From Pseudomonadota bacterium (GTDB taxonomy: Bacteria; Myxococcota; Myxococcia; Myxococcales; Vulgatibacteraceae), in assembly GCA_023436385.1 (NCBI GenBank), contig JAEZJH010000185.1:1-16943 (forward strand): a stretch of DNA of 16,943 bases, read 5' to 3'. The translations under genes and the position numbers were made by a program. Shown here piece by piece: positions 6,797 to 14,360 of the stretch; the stretch's first letter is position 1, and every line of letters starts with the position of its first letter. The notes beneath the pieces are model-generated. The model did not search any database and was not told the origin of the DNA. It saw only the letters and a list, made by a program, of their open reading frames with translations.

Positions 6797-7930
6797 ATGG
6801 CGCTCCAGGGCACGCTCCGGGACTTCGGGATCGCCGACATCTTCCAGCTGATCGGCCAGCAGGCGAAGACCGGCGTCCTCCACATCCGCGGCAAGGACGA
6901 GGAGGTCCACGTCTCGTTCCACGAGGGGAACGTGGTCGGCGCCGAGCACACCGGACGGCGGGGGAAGGATCTCCTCGGCCGGATGCTGGTGGCGGCGGAG
7001 CTGATCCGCGAGGAGCAGCTCGACGAGGCCCTCGAGGAGCAGAAGCGCACGCTGCAGCGGCTGGGCGATATCCTCCTCGCCCGCGGGGCGCTCACCCGGG
7101 AGCGGCTCCGGGAGATGACCCAGCTCCAGACCACCGAGACGATCTACCGGCTCTTCCGCTGGAAGAGCGGCACCTACGAGTTCGAGCAGGGGCCGGTGGA
7201 GTGGGATCGGACGGCGATGATCCCGATCCGCGGGGAGTCGGTGCTCCTCGAAGGATTCCGGATGGTCGACGAGTGGCCGTCGATCCGGAAGCGGATCCCC
7301 ACCTACGGGATGAGCTTCCTCCCGCTCCGCAACGTGCCCGAGGGCTCCCGGGACGGGGACCGGGGCGAGGGCGACGAGACCGTCGGTCCCAACGAGCGGC
7401 GGGTGTTCCCCCTGGCGGCGCCCGGGCGCACCGTCCAGAAGATCATCGACCTCTCCCGGCTCGGCGAGTTCGAGACCTGCAAGGCGCTCCTCAACCTGGT
7501 GGTCGGGGGCTATCTCCGGCCGATTCCGGCGCACCCGGCGTCGGCCCCGCCGAGCTCGGCGCTCTCCCGGCTCGGAGCCCAGGCCGGGGCCTTCGGGGTC
7601 CGGCTGGCGCTGACCGCGCTCCTGGTCGTCGCGGTCCTCGGCGTGGTCCGGCTGCGGGGCGCGGATCCCGCCCGGGAGCCCGGAACCCTGCCGGCGGGCG
7701 AGGTGGACCCCACCGCCCGCCGCCTCGTCGCCACCCAGCAGCTCGCCCGGATCCGTGGCGCCCTCGGGGTCTACCGGGCCGAGCACGGCGAATACCCCGC
7801 CACCCTCGAGCCGCTGGTGACCGAGGGCCTGCTCCGGGATGACGACCTCCGCCGGCCCTTTTCGGAGCCCTACCTTTATCGACGGGAGCCGGGAGCCCCG
7901 GGGTTCGTGCTAGATCCGCCCCTTCGCTGA
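6797..7930 (+). CDS. DUF4388 (PATAN-like) protein with TM helix and pseudopilin-like C-terminus
   Basis: 377 residues. The N-terminus (1-165), MALQGTLRDFGIADIFQLIGQQAKTG through LHIRG and FHEGNVVGA, is the typical DUF4388/PATAN domain, common in myxobacteria and relatives and linked in the literature to regulatory or polarity proteins. It is followed by a winged-helix-like segment (about 208-243, TVQKIIDLSRLGEFETCKAL), a Pro/Ala/Ser linker and one hydrophobic helix (268-286). A C-terminal stretch (about 309-377, RIRGALGVYRAEHGEYPATLEPL then SEPYLYRRE) resembles the periplasmic part of GspG-type pseudopilins. The likely topology is cytoplasmic DUF4388 and periplasmic tail. The ATG directly follows the TAA of the TPR gene, indicating translational coupling and a shared function. 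The C-terminal resemblance is judged by eye and is less certain than the DUF4388 call. Confidence 0.8.
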   Translation: MALQGTLRDFGIADIFQLIGQQAKTGVLHIRGKDEEVHVSFHEGNVVGAEHTGRRGKDLLGRMLVAAELIREEQLDEALEEQKRTLQRLGDILLARGALTRERLREMTQLQTTETIYRLFRWKSGTYEFEQGPVEWDRTAMIPIRGESVLLEGFRMVDEWPSIRKRIPTYGMSFLPLRNVPEGSRDGDRGEGDETVGPNERRVFPLAAPGRTVQKIIDLSRLGEFETCKALLNLVVGGYLRPIPAHPASAPPSSALSRLGAQAGAFGVRLALTALLVVAVLGVVRLRGADPAREPGTLPAGEVDPTARRLVATQQLARIRGALGVYRAEHGEYPATLEPLVTEGLLRDDDLRRPFSEPYLYRREPGAPGFVLDPPLR

Positions 7931-7944
7931 GACACGAGGAACCC

Positions 7945-8967
7945 TTGCCAGAACCCACCACGCTGCGCGTCGAACTCGAGGACAACGAGCTGGTCCGGAG
8001 CCTCGCCGGCGCCCACGGCGAAAACCTGAAGGTCCTCGAGCGCCGCACCGGCGCCCGGATCGGACAGCGGGGAACGACCTTCACGGTCACCGGCGATCCG
8101 CCGCGGGCCTCCCTCGCCTTGAAGGTCCTCGAGGAGCTCCACGGCCTGCTCAAGGCCGGCTATCCGCTCTACCCCGAGGACGTCGAACAGGCGGTGCGGC
8201 TGCTCTCCGCGAAGGACGTGTCCCTGAAGGACATCTTCCTGGACACGGTCTACGTCTCGAACCGGAACCGGGTGATCACGCCGAAGGGCCTCGGGCAGAA
8301 GCACTACATCGACGCGATCCGGCGGCAGGACATCGTCTTCGGGATCGGCCCCGCCGGCACCGGCAAGACCTACCTGGCGATGGCGATGGCGGTGGCGGCG
8401 CTGGCGGAGCGGCGGGTGAAGCGGATCGTCCTCTGCCGCCCGGCGGTGGAGGCCGGCGAGAAGCTGGGCTTCCTCCCCGGCGACATCGCGGAGAAGGTGA
8501 ACCCCTATCTCCGGCCGCTCTACGACGCGCTGAACGACATGATGGACCTCGACAAGGCGGCGGCCCTGGTGGAGCGCGGTACCGTCGAGGTGGCGCCGCT
8601 CGCCTTCATGCGCGGGCGCACCCTGAACGACTCCTTCGTGATCCTCGACGAGGCCCAGAACACCACCAGCGAGCAGATGAAGATGTTCCTCACCCGCCTC
8701 GGCTTCGGATCGAAGGCGGTGATCACCGGGGACATCACCCAGGTCGATCTCCCCACCGGCCGGGCCTCCGGGCTCGCCGAGGCGATGACCATCCTCGCCG
8801 ACGTGGACGGGATCGAGTTCGTCACCTTCACCGAGGTGGACGTGGTCCGCCACCCGCTGGTGCAGTCGGTGATCCTCGCCTACGAGGCCCACGACGCCGC
8901 CCGCAAGGCCGCCAAGCGGGCCGCCGAGGCGGCGGCCGCCGGAGCGCCGCGGCAGGGCGGCGAGTGA
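7945..8967 (+). CDS. phoH: PhoH-family ATPase
   Basis: A 340-residue P-loop NTPase of the PhoH/YbeZ family, cytoplasmic, associated with RNA metabolism and YbeY-linked rRNA processing. An N-terminal KH-like segment (about 1-90, with NLKVLERRTGARIGQRG) precedes the ATPase core: Walker A GPAGTGKT at 135-142, CRPAVEAGEKLGFLPGD typical of the family, Walker B VILDEAQN at 232-239, and TGDITQVDLP. The C-terminus is a short Ala/Lys-rich tail. The start is TTG at 7945, preceded by ACGAGGA at 7934-7940; the next in-frame ATG lies inside the ATPase domain, so the rare start is well supported. The gap to the DUF4388 gene is 14 bases, so the two are probably cotranscribed. The order phoH, 7TM-HD, ybeY is conserved in many bacteria. 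Confidence 0.95.
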   Translation: MPEPTTLRVELEDNELVRSLAGAHGENLKVLERRTGARIGQRGTTFTVTGDPPRASLALKVLEELHGLLKAGYPLYPEDVEQAVRLLSAKDVSLKDIFLDTVYVSNRNRVITPKGLGQKHYIDAIRRQDIVFGIGPAGTGKTYLAMAMAVAALAERRVKRIVLCRPAVEAGEKLGFLPGDIAEKVNPYLRPLYDALNDMMDLDKAAALVERGTVEVAPLAFMRGRTLNDSFVILDEAQNTTSEQMKMFLTRLGFGSKAVITGDITQVDLPTGRASGLAEAMTILADVDGIEFVTFTEVDVVRHPLVQSVILAYEAHDAARKAAKRAAEAAAAGAPRQGGE

Positions 8968-8998
8968 CGGGAGGGCGTGGACCGGATCTGCGGAGGGT

Positions 8999-9027
8999 TT
9001 GACGCCTTGCGTCTGACCTGCCACGAT
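8999..9027 (+). promoter_or_regulatory. Candidate promoter of the 7TM-HD gene
   Basis: TTGACG (8999-9004), a 17-base spacer ending in TGC, then CACGAT (9022-9027). A perfect small palindrome, GACGC-CTT-GCGTC (9001-9013), overlaps the -35 and could be an operator. The predicted 5' UTR is only about 14 nt and contains no Shine-Dalgarno sequence before the ATG at 9048. Confidence 0.45.
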
Positions 9028-9047
9028 TCCGGCCGTTTGCCCGCACC

Positions 9048-11546
9048 ATGACCAGCGAAGAAAAGACCGACCGCGAGCAGGTAGGGTCCGGCCCCGAGCA
9101 GGGGGCCGGCCGGGGCGTCCGCCAGGTGGTGGACGCGCTGCAGGCCCATACCCGCGGCCGGGAGAAGCTGGTCAACCGCAGCATCGCCCTCTCGCTCCTC
9201 CTGGTCGTCGCCGTCTGCGCGGGCCTCGCCCTCTCGCCGGGCCTGTTCGCCCAGCGAGTTCCCTACGCCGACGGCGATCTGGGCGCGGTGGCCACCGCTA
9301 CCCTGAAGGCCAACCGCGACTACGACATCCCCGACGAGGAGACTACCCGGCGGATGCGGGACGAGGCGGTGGCCGCGGTCCGGGCGGTCTACGTCCACGA
9401 CGCCTCCGCCCTCGACGTCACCCTCCGGCGGATCCACGACGGCTTCCACTGGGTCCGGCTCTACGCCAAGAGCGCCGGCGACGAGGGGAAGGCCGAGCCC
9501 AACGGGAAGGGCCCGAAACGGCGCCGGGAGGTCCGGTCCGAGGAGCAGGTCCGGGAGCTGCTCGCCCTCTACGAGCCGGCTCGCGCCGAGTTCGAGCGGC
9601 GGCTCGAGACCCGGCTCGACGACGCGGAGTTCCGGCTCCTCGCCGAGCACGAGTTCGAGGAGGACATCGAGACCGCGGTGGCCGGCCTGGTCTCCAAGGC
9701 GATGCGGGAGATGGTGGTCGCCGACCGGGAGGAGCTGGCGCAGCACCGGGATCGGGGGATCGCCATCCGGCGGATCGGCAGCGGCGGTCCCGCCGAAGAG
9801 ATCCTCTCCGAGGTGGGCGGGATCCGCGACCTGGCCAAGGTCCGGCAGGCGATCGAGGAGGAGGCCTTCGGCCTCGCCGACTTCACGCCGGCGCTGCGCC
9901 GGGTGGTGGGGAGCCTGGCCCGCCGGGAGATCCGCTCGAACCTGCAGCACGATCCGGAGCTGACCCGGAAGCGCCGGGAGGACGCCGCCTCCGCGATCAA
10001 GCCGGTGGTGATCCAGCTGAAGAAGGGCGAGAAGGTGATCGGCGACGGCGAGCGGATCGGCGGCCGGCACCTGCTGATCTTCCGCTGGATGAAGCAGCAG
10101 TCGCAGGCGGCCGACGTGATCCAGGTCCGGGTCGGCGGCGCGCTGTTCGCGGCGCTCTTGGTGGCGGTGCTCTGGATCTTCGCCCGGGCCACCTTCCCCC
10201 GGTTCCGGCCCTCGCGGAAGGACGCCCTGGTCCTCGCCTCCGTGCTGGTGGGGATGCTGTTCCTCTCGAACCTCTGCGCGGCGGTGGCCGACGCGGTTCG
10301 GGACCGGACCCCGGAGATCCCCCTCGAGGCCTTCTACTTCGCCATTCCCTTCGCCGCCGGGGCGATGCTGATCCGCTTCGTCCTCAACGGCGAGGCGGCG
10401 CTGGTGTTCGCCGTGGGGTTCGCGGCGCTGGCCGGCGTCCTGATGGGCGACTCGCTGGTCTTCGCGGTCTTCGCCCTGGCCGGCTCCGTGGTCGCGGCGC
10501 TCAAGGTCGGCTCCGCCCGGGACCGGGGCGGGATCTTCCGGGCCGGGGCGATCGCCGGGCTGGTGCAGGCGGCGCTGGTGGTGGTCTTCGCGCTGTTCGG
10601 CGGCAAGGTCGCCTCCTGGGACGTCCTCGCCAGCATGCTGGCCGCCTTCTTCGGCGGCGCGGTGGCCACGCCGGTCCTGCTGATGGCGGTCTCGCCGGTG
10701 ATGGAGAGCCTCCTCGGCTACACCACCGACATCAAGCTCCTCGAGCTGGCCAACCTCAACCACCCGGCGCTCAAGGAGCTGATCGTCCAGGCCCCGGGGA
10801 CGTACCACCACTCGATCATCGTCGGGACGCTGGTGGAGGGGGCGGCCGAGGCGATCGGCGCCAACCCGCTCCTCGCCAAGGTCTGCGCCTACTACCACGA
10901 CCTCGGCAAGGGGAAGAATCCGCTCTACTTCGGCGAGAACCAGAAGGGCGACAACCGCCACGACGCGCTCCCGCCGGAGGAGTCGGCACGGCTGATCCTG
11001 CAGCACGTGGAGGCGGGCCTGGAGATCGCCCGGAAGTACCAGCTGCCGAAGCAGGTGATGGACGTGATCCCCGAGCACCACGGGACGCGGCTGGTCGGGT
11101 TCTTCTACCACAAGGCCCTGAAGGCCCAGGCCACCCGCGAGCCGCCCGGGACGGTCGACCCGAACCTCTTCCGCTACCCGGGACCCAAGCCCCGGAGCCG
11201 GGAGTCGGCGCTGGTGATGATGGCCGACGCGGTGGAGGCCGCCTCCCGGGCGCTCCCCGAGGCCGATTCCGCGGCGCTCCGGGACGTGGTCCAGAAGCTG
11301 ATTCACGGGATCTTCGCCGACGGCCAGCTCGACGACTGCGACCTCACCCTCCGCGACCTCTCCGCGATCGCGAAGAGCTTCTGCCGGACGCTCGAGGGGA
11401 TCTACCACTCGCGGCCGGACTACCCGGCGGCGGCGAAGGGGCCGGAGGCCGGGCTCGCGGCAGCGGCGAAGGGGGCCGCCCCCGAGGGCGGGTCGCCCGG
11501 GGCCGCGGCCGCCGACGGCGAGGCGGTCCGGCGGATGTTGAACTGA
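9048..11546 (+). CDS. 7TM-HD family membrane phosphohydrolase (PgpH-type, predicted c-di-AMP phosphodiesterase)
   Basis: An 832-residue membrane protein. After a hydrophilic N-terminus there is TM1 (about 44-64), a large extracytoplasmic 7TM-HD sensing domain (about 70-355), a cluster of TM helices from about 362 to 560, and a cytoplasmic HD domain. The HD domain contains TYHHS (585-589), YYHDLGKGKNP with catalytic HD at 617-618, the FGENQKGDNRHD loop, and EHHGTRLV. This is the arrangement of PgpH, which hydrolyses cyclic di-AMP in Firmicutes. The C-terminus has a variable Ala/Gly-rich tail. No ribosome-binding site is evident at the chosen ATG; no better in-frame start precedes TM1. Neighbours phoH and ybeY are the standard context. 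Enzyme activity on c-di-AMP is inferred from the family; the substrate in this lineage is not shown by sequence. Confidence 0.9.
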   Translation: MTSEEKTDREQVGSGPEQGAGRGVRQVVDALQAHTRGREKLVNRSIALSLLLVVAVCAGLALSPGLFAQRVPYADGDLGAVATATLKANRDYDIPDEETTRRMRDEAVAAVRAVYVHDASALDVTLRRIHDGFHWVRLYAKSAGDEGKAEPNGKGPKRRREVRSEEQVRELLALYEPARAEFERRLETRLDDAEFRLLAEHEFEEDIETAVAGLVSKAMREMVVADREELAQHRDRGIAIRRIGSGGPAEEILSEVGGIRDLAKVRQAIEEEAFGLADFTPALRRVVGSLARREIRSNLQHDPELTRKRREDAASAIKPVVIQLKKGEKVIGDGERIGGRHLLIFRWMKQQSQAADVIQVRVGGALFAALLVAVLWIFARATFPRFRPSRKDALVLASVLVGMLFLSNLCAAVADAVRDRTPEIPLEAFYFAIPFAAGAMLIRFVLNGEAALVFAVGFAALAGVLMGDSLVFAVFALAGSVVAALKVGSARDRGGIFRAGAIAGLVQAALVVVFALFGGKVASWDVLASMLAAFFGGAVATPVLLMAVSPVMESLLGYTTDIKLLELANLNHPALKELIVQAPGTYHHSIIVGTLVEGAAEAIGANPLLAKVCAYYHDLGKGKNPLYFGENQKGDNRHDALPPEESARLILQHVEAGLEIARKYQLPKQVMDVIPEHHGTRLVGFFYHKALKAQATREPPGTVDPNLFRYPGPKPRSRESALVMMADAVEAASRALPEADSAALRDVVQKLIHGIFADGQLDDCDLTLRDLSAIAKSFCRTLEGIYHSRPDYPAAAKGPEAGLAAAAKGAAPEGGSPGAAAADGEAVRRMLN

Positions 11547-11586
11547 GCCCGCGCACCTCGCCGGCGGAGCGACCACCGGAGTTTCC

Positions 11587-12147
11587 GTGAAGAACCAGCA
11601 GCGCACGCCCGGCCGGATCGAGGTCCGGGTCGAGGTTCCGGGAGGCGCCTACGCCGCCCGGGTGATCCGGCGACAGGCCGCCGTCTTTCTCGCTGCCTTG
11701 GGGAGGGGCGACCGGGACCTCTCCGTCCTCCTCACCGGCGACGAGGAGATCCGGCGGCTGAACCGCGCGTTCCGGAAGAAGGACCAGGCCACCGACGTCC
11801 TCTCCTTCCCCGGCGGCGAGGGTCCGGTTCCCCCGGGCGCCGCGCCGTTCCTGGGGGACCTGGCGATCTCCCTGGACACCACCCGGCGGCGCGCCCGGGA
11901 GGACGGCCGGCCGCTCGCCGCCGAGCTGTCCCGGTACCTCGCCCACGGGATCCTCCATCTCCTCGGGTTCGACCACGAGCGGTCGGAGCGGGAGGCGGCG
12001 CGGATGGCCGTGGCGGAGGAGCGTCTCCTCGGAGGGGAGGGGATGTTGGGGCCGGCGGAGGACCGCCCCCGGCGGGCGACGACACCTGCGAATGGCGGCA
12101 AACGCGCGGCCGTTGTAGAAGACCGCCGGTCGAGCCGCCGCCGTTAG
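11587..12147 (+). CDS. ybeY: Endoribonuclease / rRNA maturation factor YbeY
   Basis: A 186-residue member of the UPF0054 family, a metal-dependent RNase needed for 16S rRNA 3'-end maturation and ribosome quality control. The family signature HGILHLLGFDH is intact, with zinc-binding His120, His124 and His130. Upstream are the usual LNRAFRKKDQATDVLSFP and FLGDLAIS segments. The start is GTG at 11587 with GGAG at 11578-11581. The C-terminus continues some 40 residues past the conserved region with low-complexity, Arg-rich sequence (ending VVEDRRSSRRR), longer than typical YbeY of about 150-160 residues. It lies 40 bases after the 7TM-HD gene and 34 bases before prfB, so probably part of the same transcript. 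Confidence 0.95.
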   Translation: MKNQQRTPGRIEVRVEVPGGAYAARVIRRQAAVFLAALGRGDRDLSVLLTGDEEIRRLNRAFRKKDQATDVLSFPGGEGPVPPGAAPFLGDLAISLDTTRRRAREDGRPLAAELSRYLAHGILHLLGFDHERSEREAARMAVAEERLLGGEGMLGPAEDRPRRATTPANGGKRAAVVEDRRSSRRR

Positions 12148-12181
12148 GGCGGGGCGGCGGGAACGGACGAGGAGCACGACG

Positions 12182-13301
12182 ATGGCGGACGAGGCGCGCG
12201 AACGAATTGCCTCCCTTCGGGAGCGGCTCGAGGCCCTGCGGAGGGGTCTTTGACGTCGACACCCTGCGGCTGAGGGCGGAAGAGATCGAGCGGATGGCGC
12301 TGGAGCCGGACTTCTGGACCGACCAGAAGAAGGCCCAGGCGCTGAACCGGGAGAAGGCCCGGGCCGCGGAGACGGTGACCGCCTGGGACGCGCCCCGCCG
12401 CGGCCTCGACGACGCCGCGGTGCTCCTCGACCTCGCCGACGAGGCGGGCGACGGGGACTCCCGCGCGGAGGCGGAGGCGGCGCTCGACACCGTGGACGAA
12501 CAGCTCCGGGGCCTCGAGTTCCGGCGGATGCTCTCCGGCGAGCACGACGGCGCCGACGCCATCGTCGAGATCAACTCCGGGGCCGGTGGCGTCGAGGCGA
12601 TGGACTGGGCCGCGATGCTCCACCGGATGTACACGCGCTACTGCGAGCGGCAGGGCTGGGAGGTCGAGCTCGCCGACTACACCGAGGGCGAGGAGGCGGG
12701 CCTGAAGAGCTGCTCGTTCCTGGTCCGGGGCGAGTACGCCTACGGCTTCCTCAAGGCCGAGGCCGGGGTCCACCGCCTGGTGCGGATCTCGCCGTTCGAC
12801 GCCAACGCCCGGCGGCAGACCTCGTTCGCCTCGGTCTACGTCTACCCGGACATCGAGAAGGACATCGAGATCGACGTGAAGGAGTCGGACGTCCGGATCG
12901 ACGTCTACCGCTCCTCGGGCGCCGGCGGGCAGAAGGTGAACAAGACCTCCTCCGCGGTCCGGATCACCCACCTCGAGACCGGGATCGTCGTCGCGGTGCA
13001 GAACGAACGGTCGCAGCACAAGAACCGCGATGTCGCCTGGAAGATCCTCAAGGCCCGGCTCTTCGAGCTGGAGCAGAAGAAGCGCGACGCCGAGCGGCAG
13101 GCGGTGGAGAGCACGAAGACCGACATCGGCTGGGGGAACCAGATCCGGTCGTACGTGCTGGCGCCCTACCGGCTGGTCAAGGACATCCGCACCGGCGAGG
13201 AGACCGGGCAGGTGGACAAGGTCCTCGACGGGGAGCTGCAGCCGTTCCTCGAGGCGTACCTCTTGGGGAAGAAGAATCCCAACCGGGCGCTGCCCGAGTA
13301 A
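12182..13301 (+). CDS. prfB: Peptide chain release factor 2, expressed by programmed +1 frameshift
   Basis: RF2 recognises UAA and UGA stop codons and triggers peptide release. It is encoded in two frames. From ATG 12182 the zero frame gives 23 codons (MADEARERIASLRERLEALR, RGL) and meets TGA at 12251-12253; a +1 slip on CTT (12248-12250) continues at GAC (12252) with DVDTLRLRAEEIERMALEPDFW. The product has about 372 residues (E. coli RF2 has 365). Residue numbers after the shift: SPF stop-recognition tripeptide at 203-205 in RISPFDANARR, and the GGQ catalytic motif at 248-250 in SSGAGGQKVNK. The ATG is preceded by GGAG at 12171-12174. Translation is autoregulated: low RF2 lets ribosomes pause at the TGA and shift frame. 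All family domains are present, so this is not a pseudogene. Confidence 0.96.
12240..12254 (+). promoter_or_regulatory. prfB programmed frameshift site
   Basis: The SD-like GGAGGGG (12240-12246) sits one base before the slippery CTT (12248-12250), directly followed by TGA C (12251-12254). This is the same combination as in E. coli prfB (SD-like, CTT, TGAC). The close SD-like element is expected to promote the +1 slip. Confidence 0.92.
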
Positions 13302-13349
13302 GGGCTGGGCCCCGGGGCGCCGCCTCCGGCAGATCGGCAGGGACCTGCA

Positions 13350-13391
13350 CGGACCTCGGCGTGCGGCGGAGGTTCCACCGGTCGAGGTCCG
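13350..13391. repeat. Perfect 9-bp inverted repeat between prfB and the barrel-like gene
   Basis: CGGACCTCG (13350-13358) pairs with CGAGGTCCG (13383-13391) across 24 bases; GGACCT also occurs directly repeated at 13341 and 13351. It may be the prfB terminator region, though no T run follows, or an operator. Nothing else clear is seen in the first 110 bases of this gap. Confidence 0.4.
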
Positions 13392-13415
13392 CCTTCGCCG
13401 CGCCGCGGCCGTCGG

Positions 13416-13445
13416 CTGGCAGCCCACCGTGGAACGCGGTAGCCT
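13416..13445 (+). promoter_or_regulatory. Possible promoter of the barrel-like protein gene
   Basis: CTGGCA (13416-13421), an 18-base spacer and TAGCCT (13440-13445), about 105 bases before the ATG. Each hexamer matches consensus only partly, so confidence is low. Confidence 0.3.
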
Positions 13446-13549
13446 TTGGCGACCGCAGCGCCGCCGCTCATCGGGGGAACGTCCGGCTGCTCGCTCGCGA
13501 CCTCCTCCGTGCCCATGGTGGGCGGTGGCGCTCCGCCCCGGGAGTCTCC

Positions 13550-14350
13550 ATGCGCTTTCGTCTCGCCGTGTCGCTCGTCGCCCTCCTGACCCTCGCCGTC
13601 GCCACCACCGCCTCCGCGCAGCCGGCGGGAGCGCCGGCGCCGGCCGCGGCTCTCGAACCTCCCGCCCCGGCCCCGGCGCCGGATCCGGAGCGCGAGGACC
13701 GGGCGGGGCTCAACTGGGCCGGCTTCGGGATCCGGTTCGGGGTCTTCAACCTCGACGTGGCCGCGGAGAACGTCCCCTTCTTCGACTCGAAGGTCCAGGA
13801 GGCGCTGGACGCCTACAACCGCCTCAACCCCGGCAACCAGGTGACCGAGAACGCGATGGATCTCGAGGCCTCGTTGGTCCAGGTGGTGCCCACGCTGCAC
13901 CTGGGCGGCGACGGCTTCTTCTTCCGTCTCGACCTGCCGATCGGCTTCGGGGACGACATCACCACCTTGGGCCTCGGCCTCTACCCGCTGGCGTACGGCC
14001 ACTTCATCGAGAGCCTGGGGCTCTTCCCCTACGCGGTGCTGGGCGGCGCCGCCCACTACGCCACCTCGGGCCGGGTCACCTCCCACGGCGCGAAGTTCGA
14101 CGTCTCCCAGTCGGGCGCGGTCCTCCAGGGCCGCCTCGCCGTGGGCGCCAAGCTCCGGATCTTCGAGAAGCTGAACGGCGTCGGCGAATTGGGCTTCTCG
14201 CCCTGGACGGTGGCGGGGCTCGTCGACACCGACAAGCTCGACGCGATCAAGAACGCGGATACGAGCTCGTCGATCCAGGATCCCGCCTCCGCGGTGCGCG
14301 CCGGCGCCGGGTCGTCCTTCGACTTCTCGGTGGGGATCGAGTGGCTGTAG
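13550..14350 (+). CDS. Secreted protein, probable outer-membrane beta-barrel, hypothetical
   Basis: 266 residues, not recognised as a named gene. It has a clear Sec signal peptide (MRFRLAVSLVALLTLAV, cleavage likely after ASA at residue 23) and then a Pro/Ala-rich linker (24-48). From about 53 on there are alternating amphipathic strands rich in Gly and aromatics: FGIRFGVFNLDVA, LVQVVPTLHLGGDGFFFRLDLPIGFG, LGLYPLAYGHF, LGLFPYAVLGGAAHYATSG, VLQGRLAVGAKLRIFEKLNGVGELGFSPWTVAG. The C-terminus (FDFSVGIEWL) resembles a closing beta strand but ends in Leu rather than Phe. The frame is open upstream to 13361, but ATG 13550 is preferred because the signal peptide starts there and GGAG lies five bases before it. 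Beta-barrel topology is inferred from pattern only. Confidence 0.75.
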   Translation: MRFRLAVSLVALLTLAVATTASAQPAGAPAPAAALEPPAPAPAPDPEREDRAGLNWAGFGIRFGVFNLDVAAENVPFFDSKVQEALDAYNRLNPGNQVTENAMDLEASLVQVVPTLHLGGDGFFFRLDLPIGFGDDITTLGLGLYPLAYGHFIESLGLFPYAVLGGAAHYATSGRVTSHGAKFDVSQSGAVLQGRLAVGAKLRIFEKLNGVGELGFSPWTVAGLVDTDKLDAIKNADTSSSIQDPASAVRAGAGSSFDFSVGIEWL

Positions 14351-14360
14351 GGCCGACCGC

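Noticed and set aside
4697..7786. 1029-codon open frame on the minus strand, opposite the TPR and DUF4388 genes
   Set aside because: A GC-rich antisense shadow: low-complexity Gly/Pro/Arg/Glu sequence with no family motif, while the plus strand holds real domains.
8880..11606. 908-codon open frame on the minus strand opposite the 7TM-HD gene
   Set aside because: Antisense shadow of a well-supported membrane HD protein; no motif and no ribosome site.
12182..12253. A short ORF ending in TGA before prfB, as a sign of a broken gene
   Set aside because: The TGA belongs to the classic RF2 programmed frameshift; both frames join into a complete RF2.
13417..13432. Sigma-54 site at TGGCAG
   Set aside because: No GC-containing -12 element at the required spacing.
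13361..13549. 63-codon N-terminal extension of the barrel-like protein
   Set aside because: It would bury the signal peptide; ATG 13550 has a GGAG site and a perfect leader.
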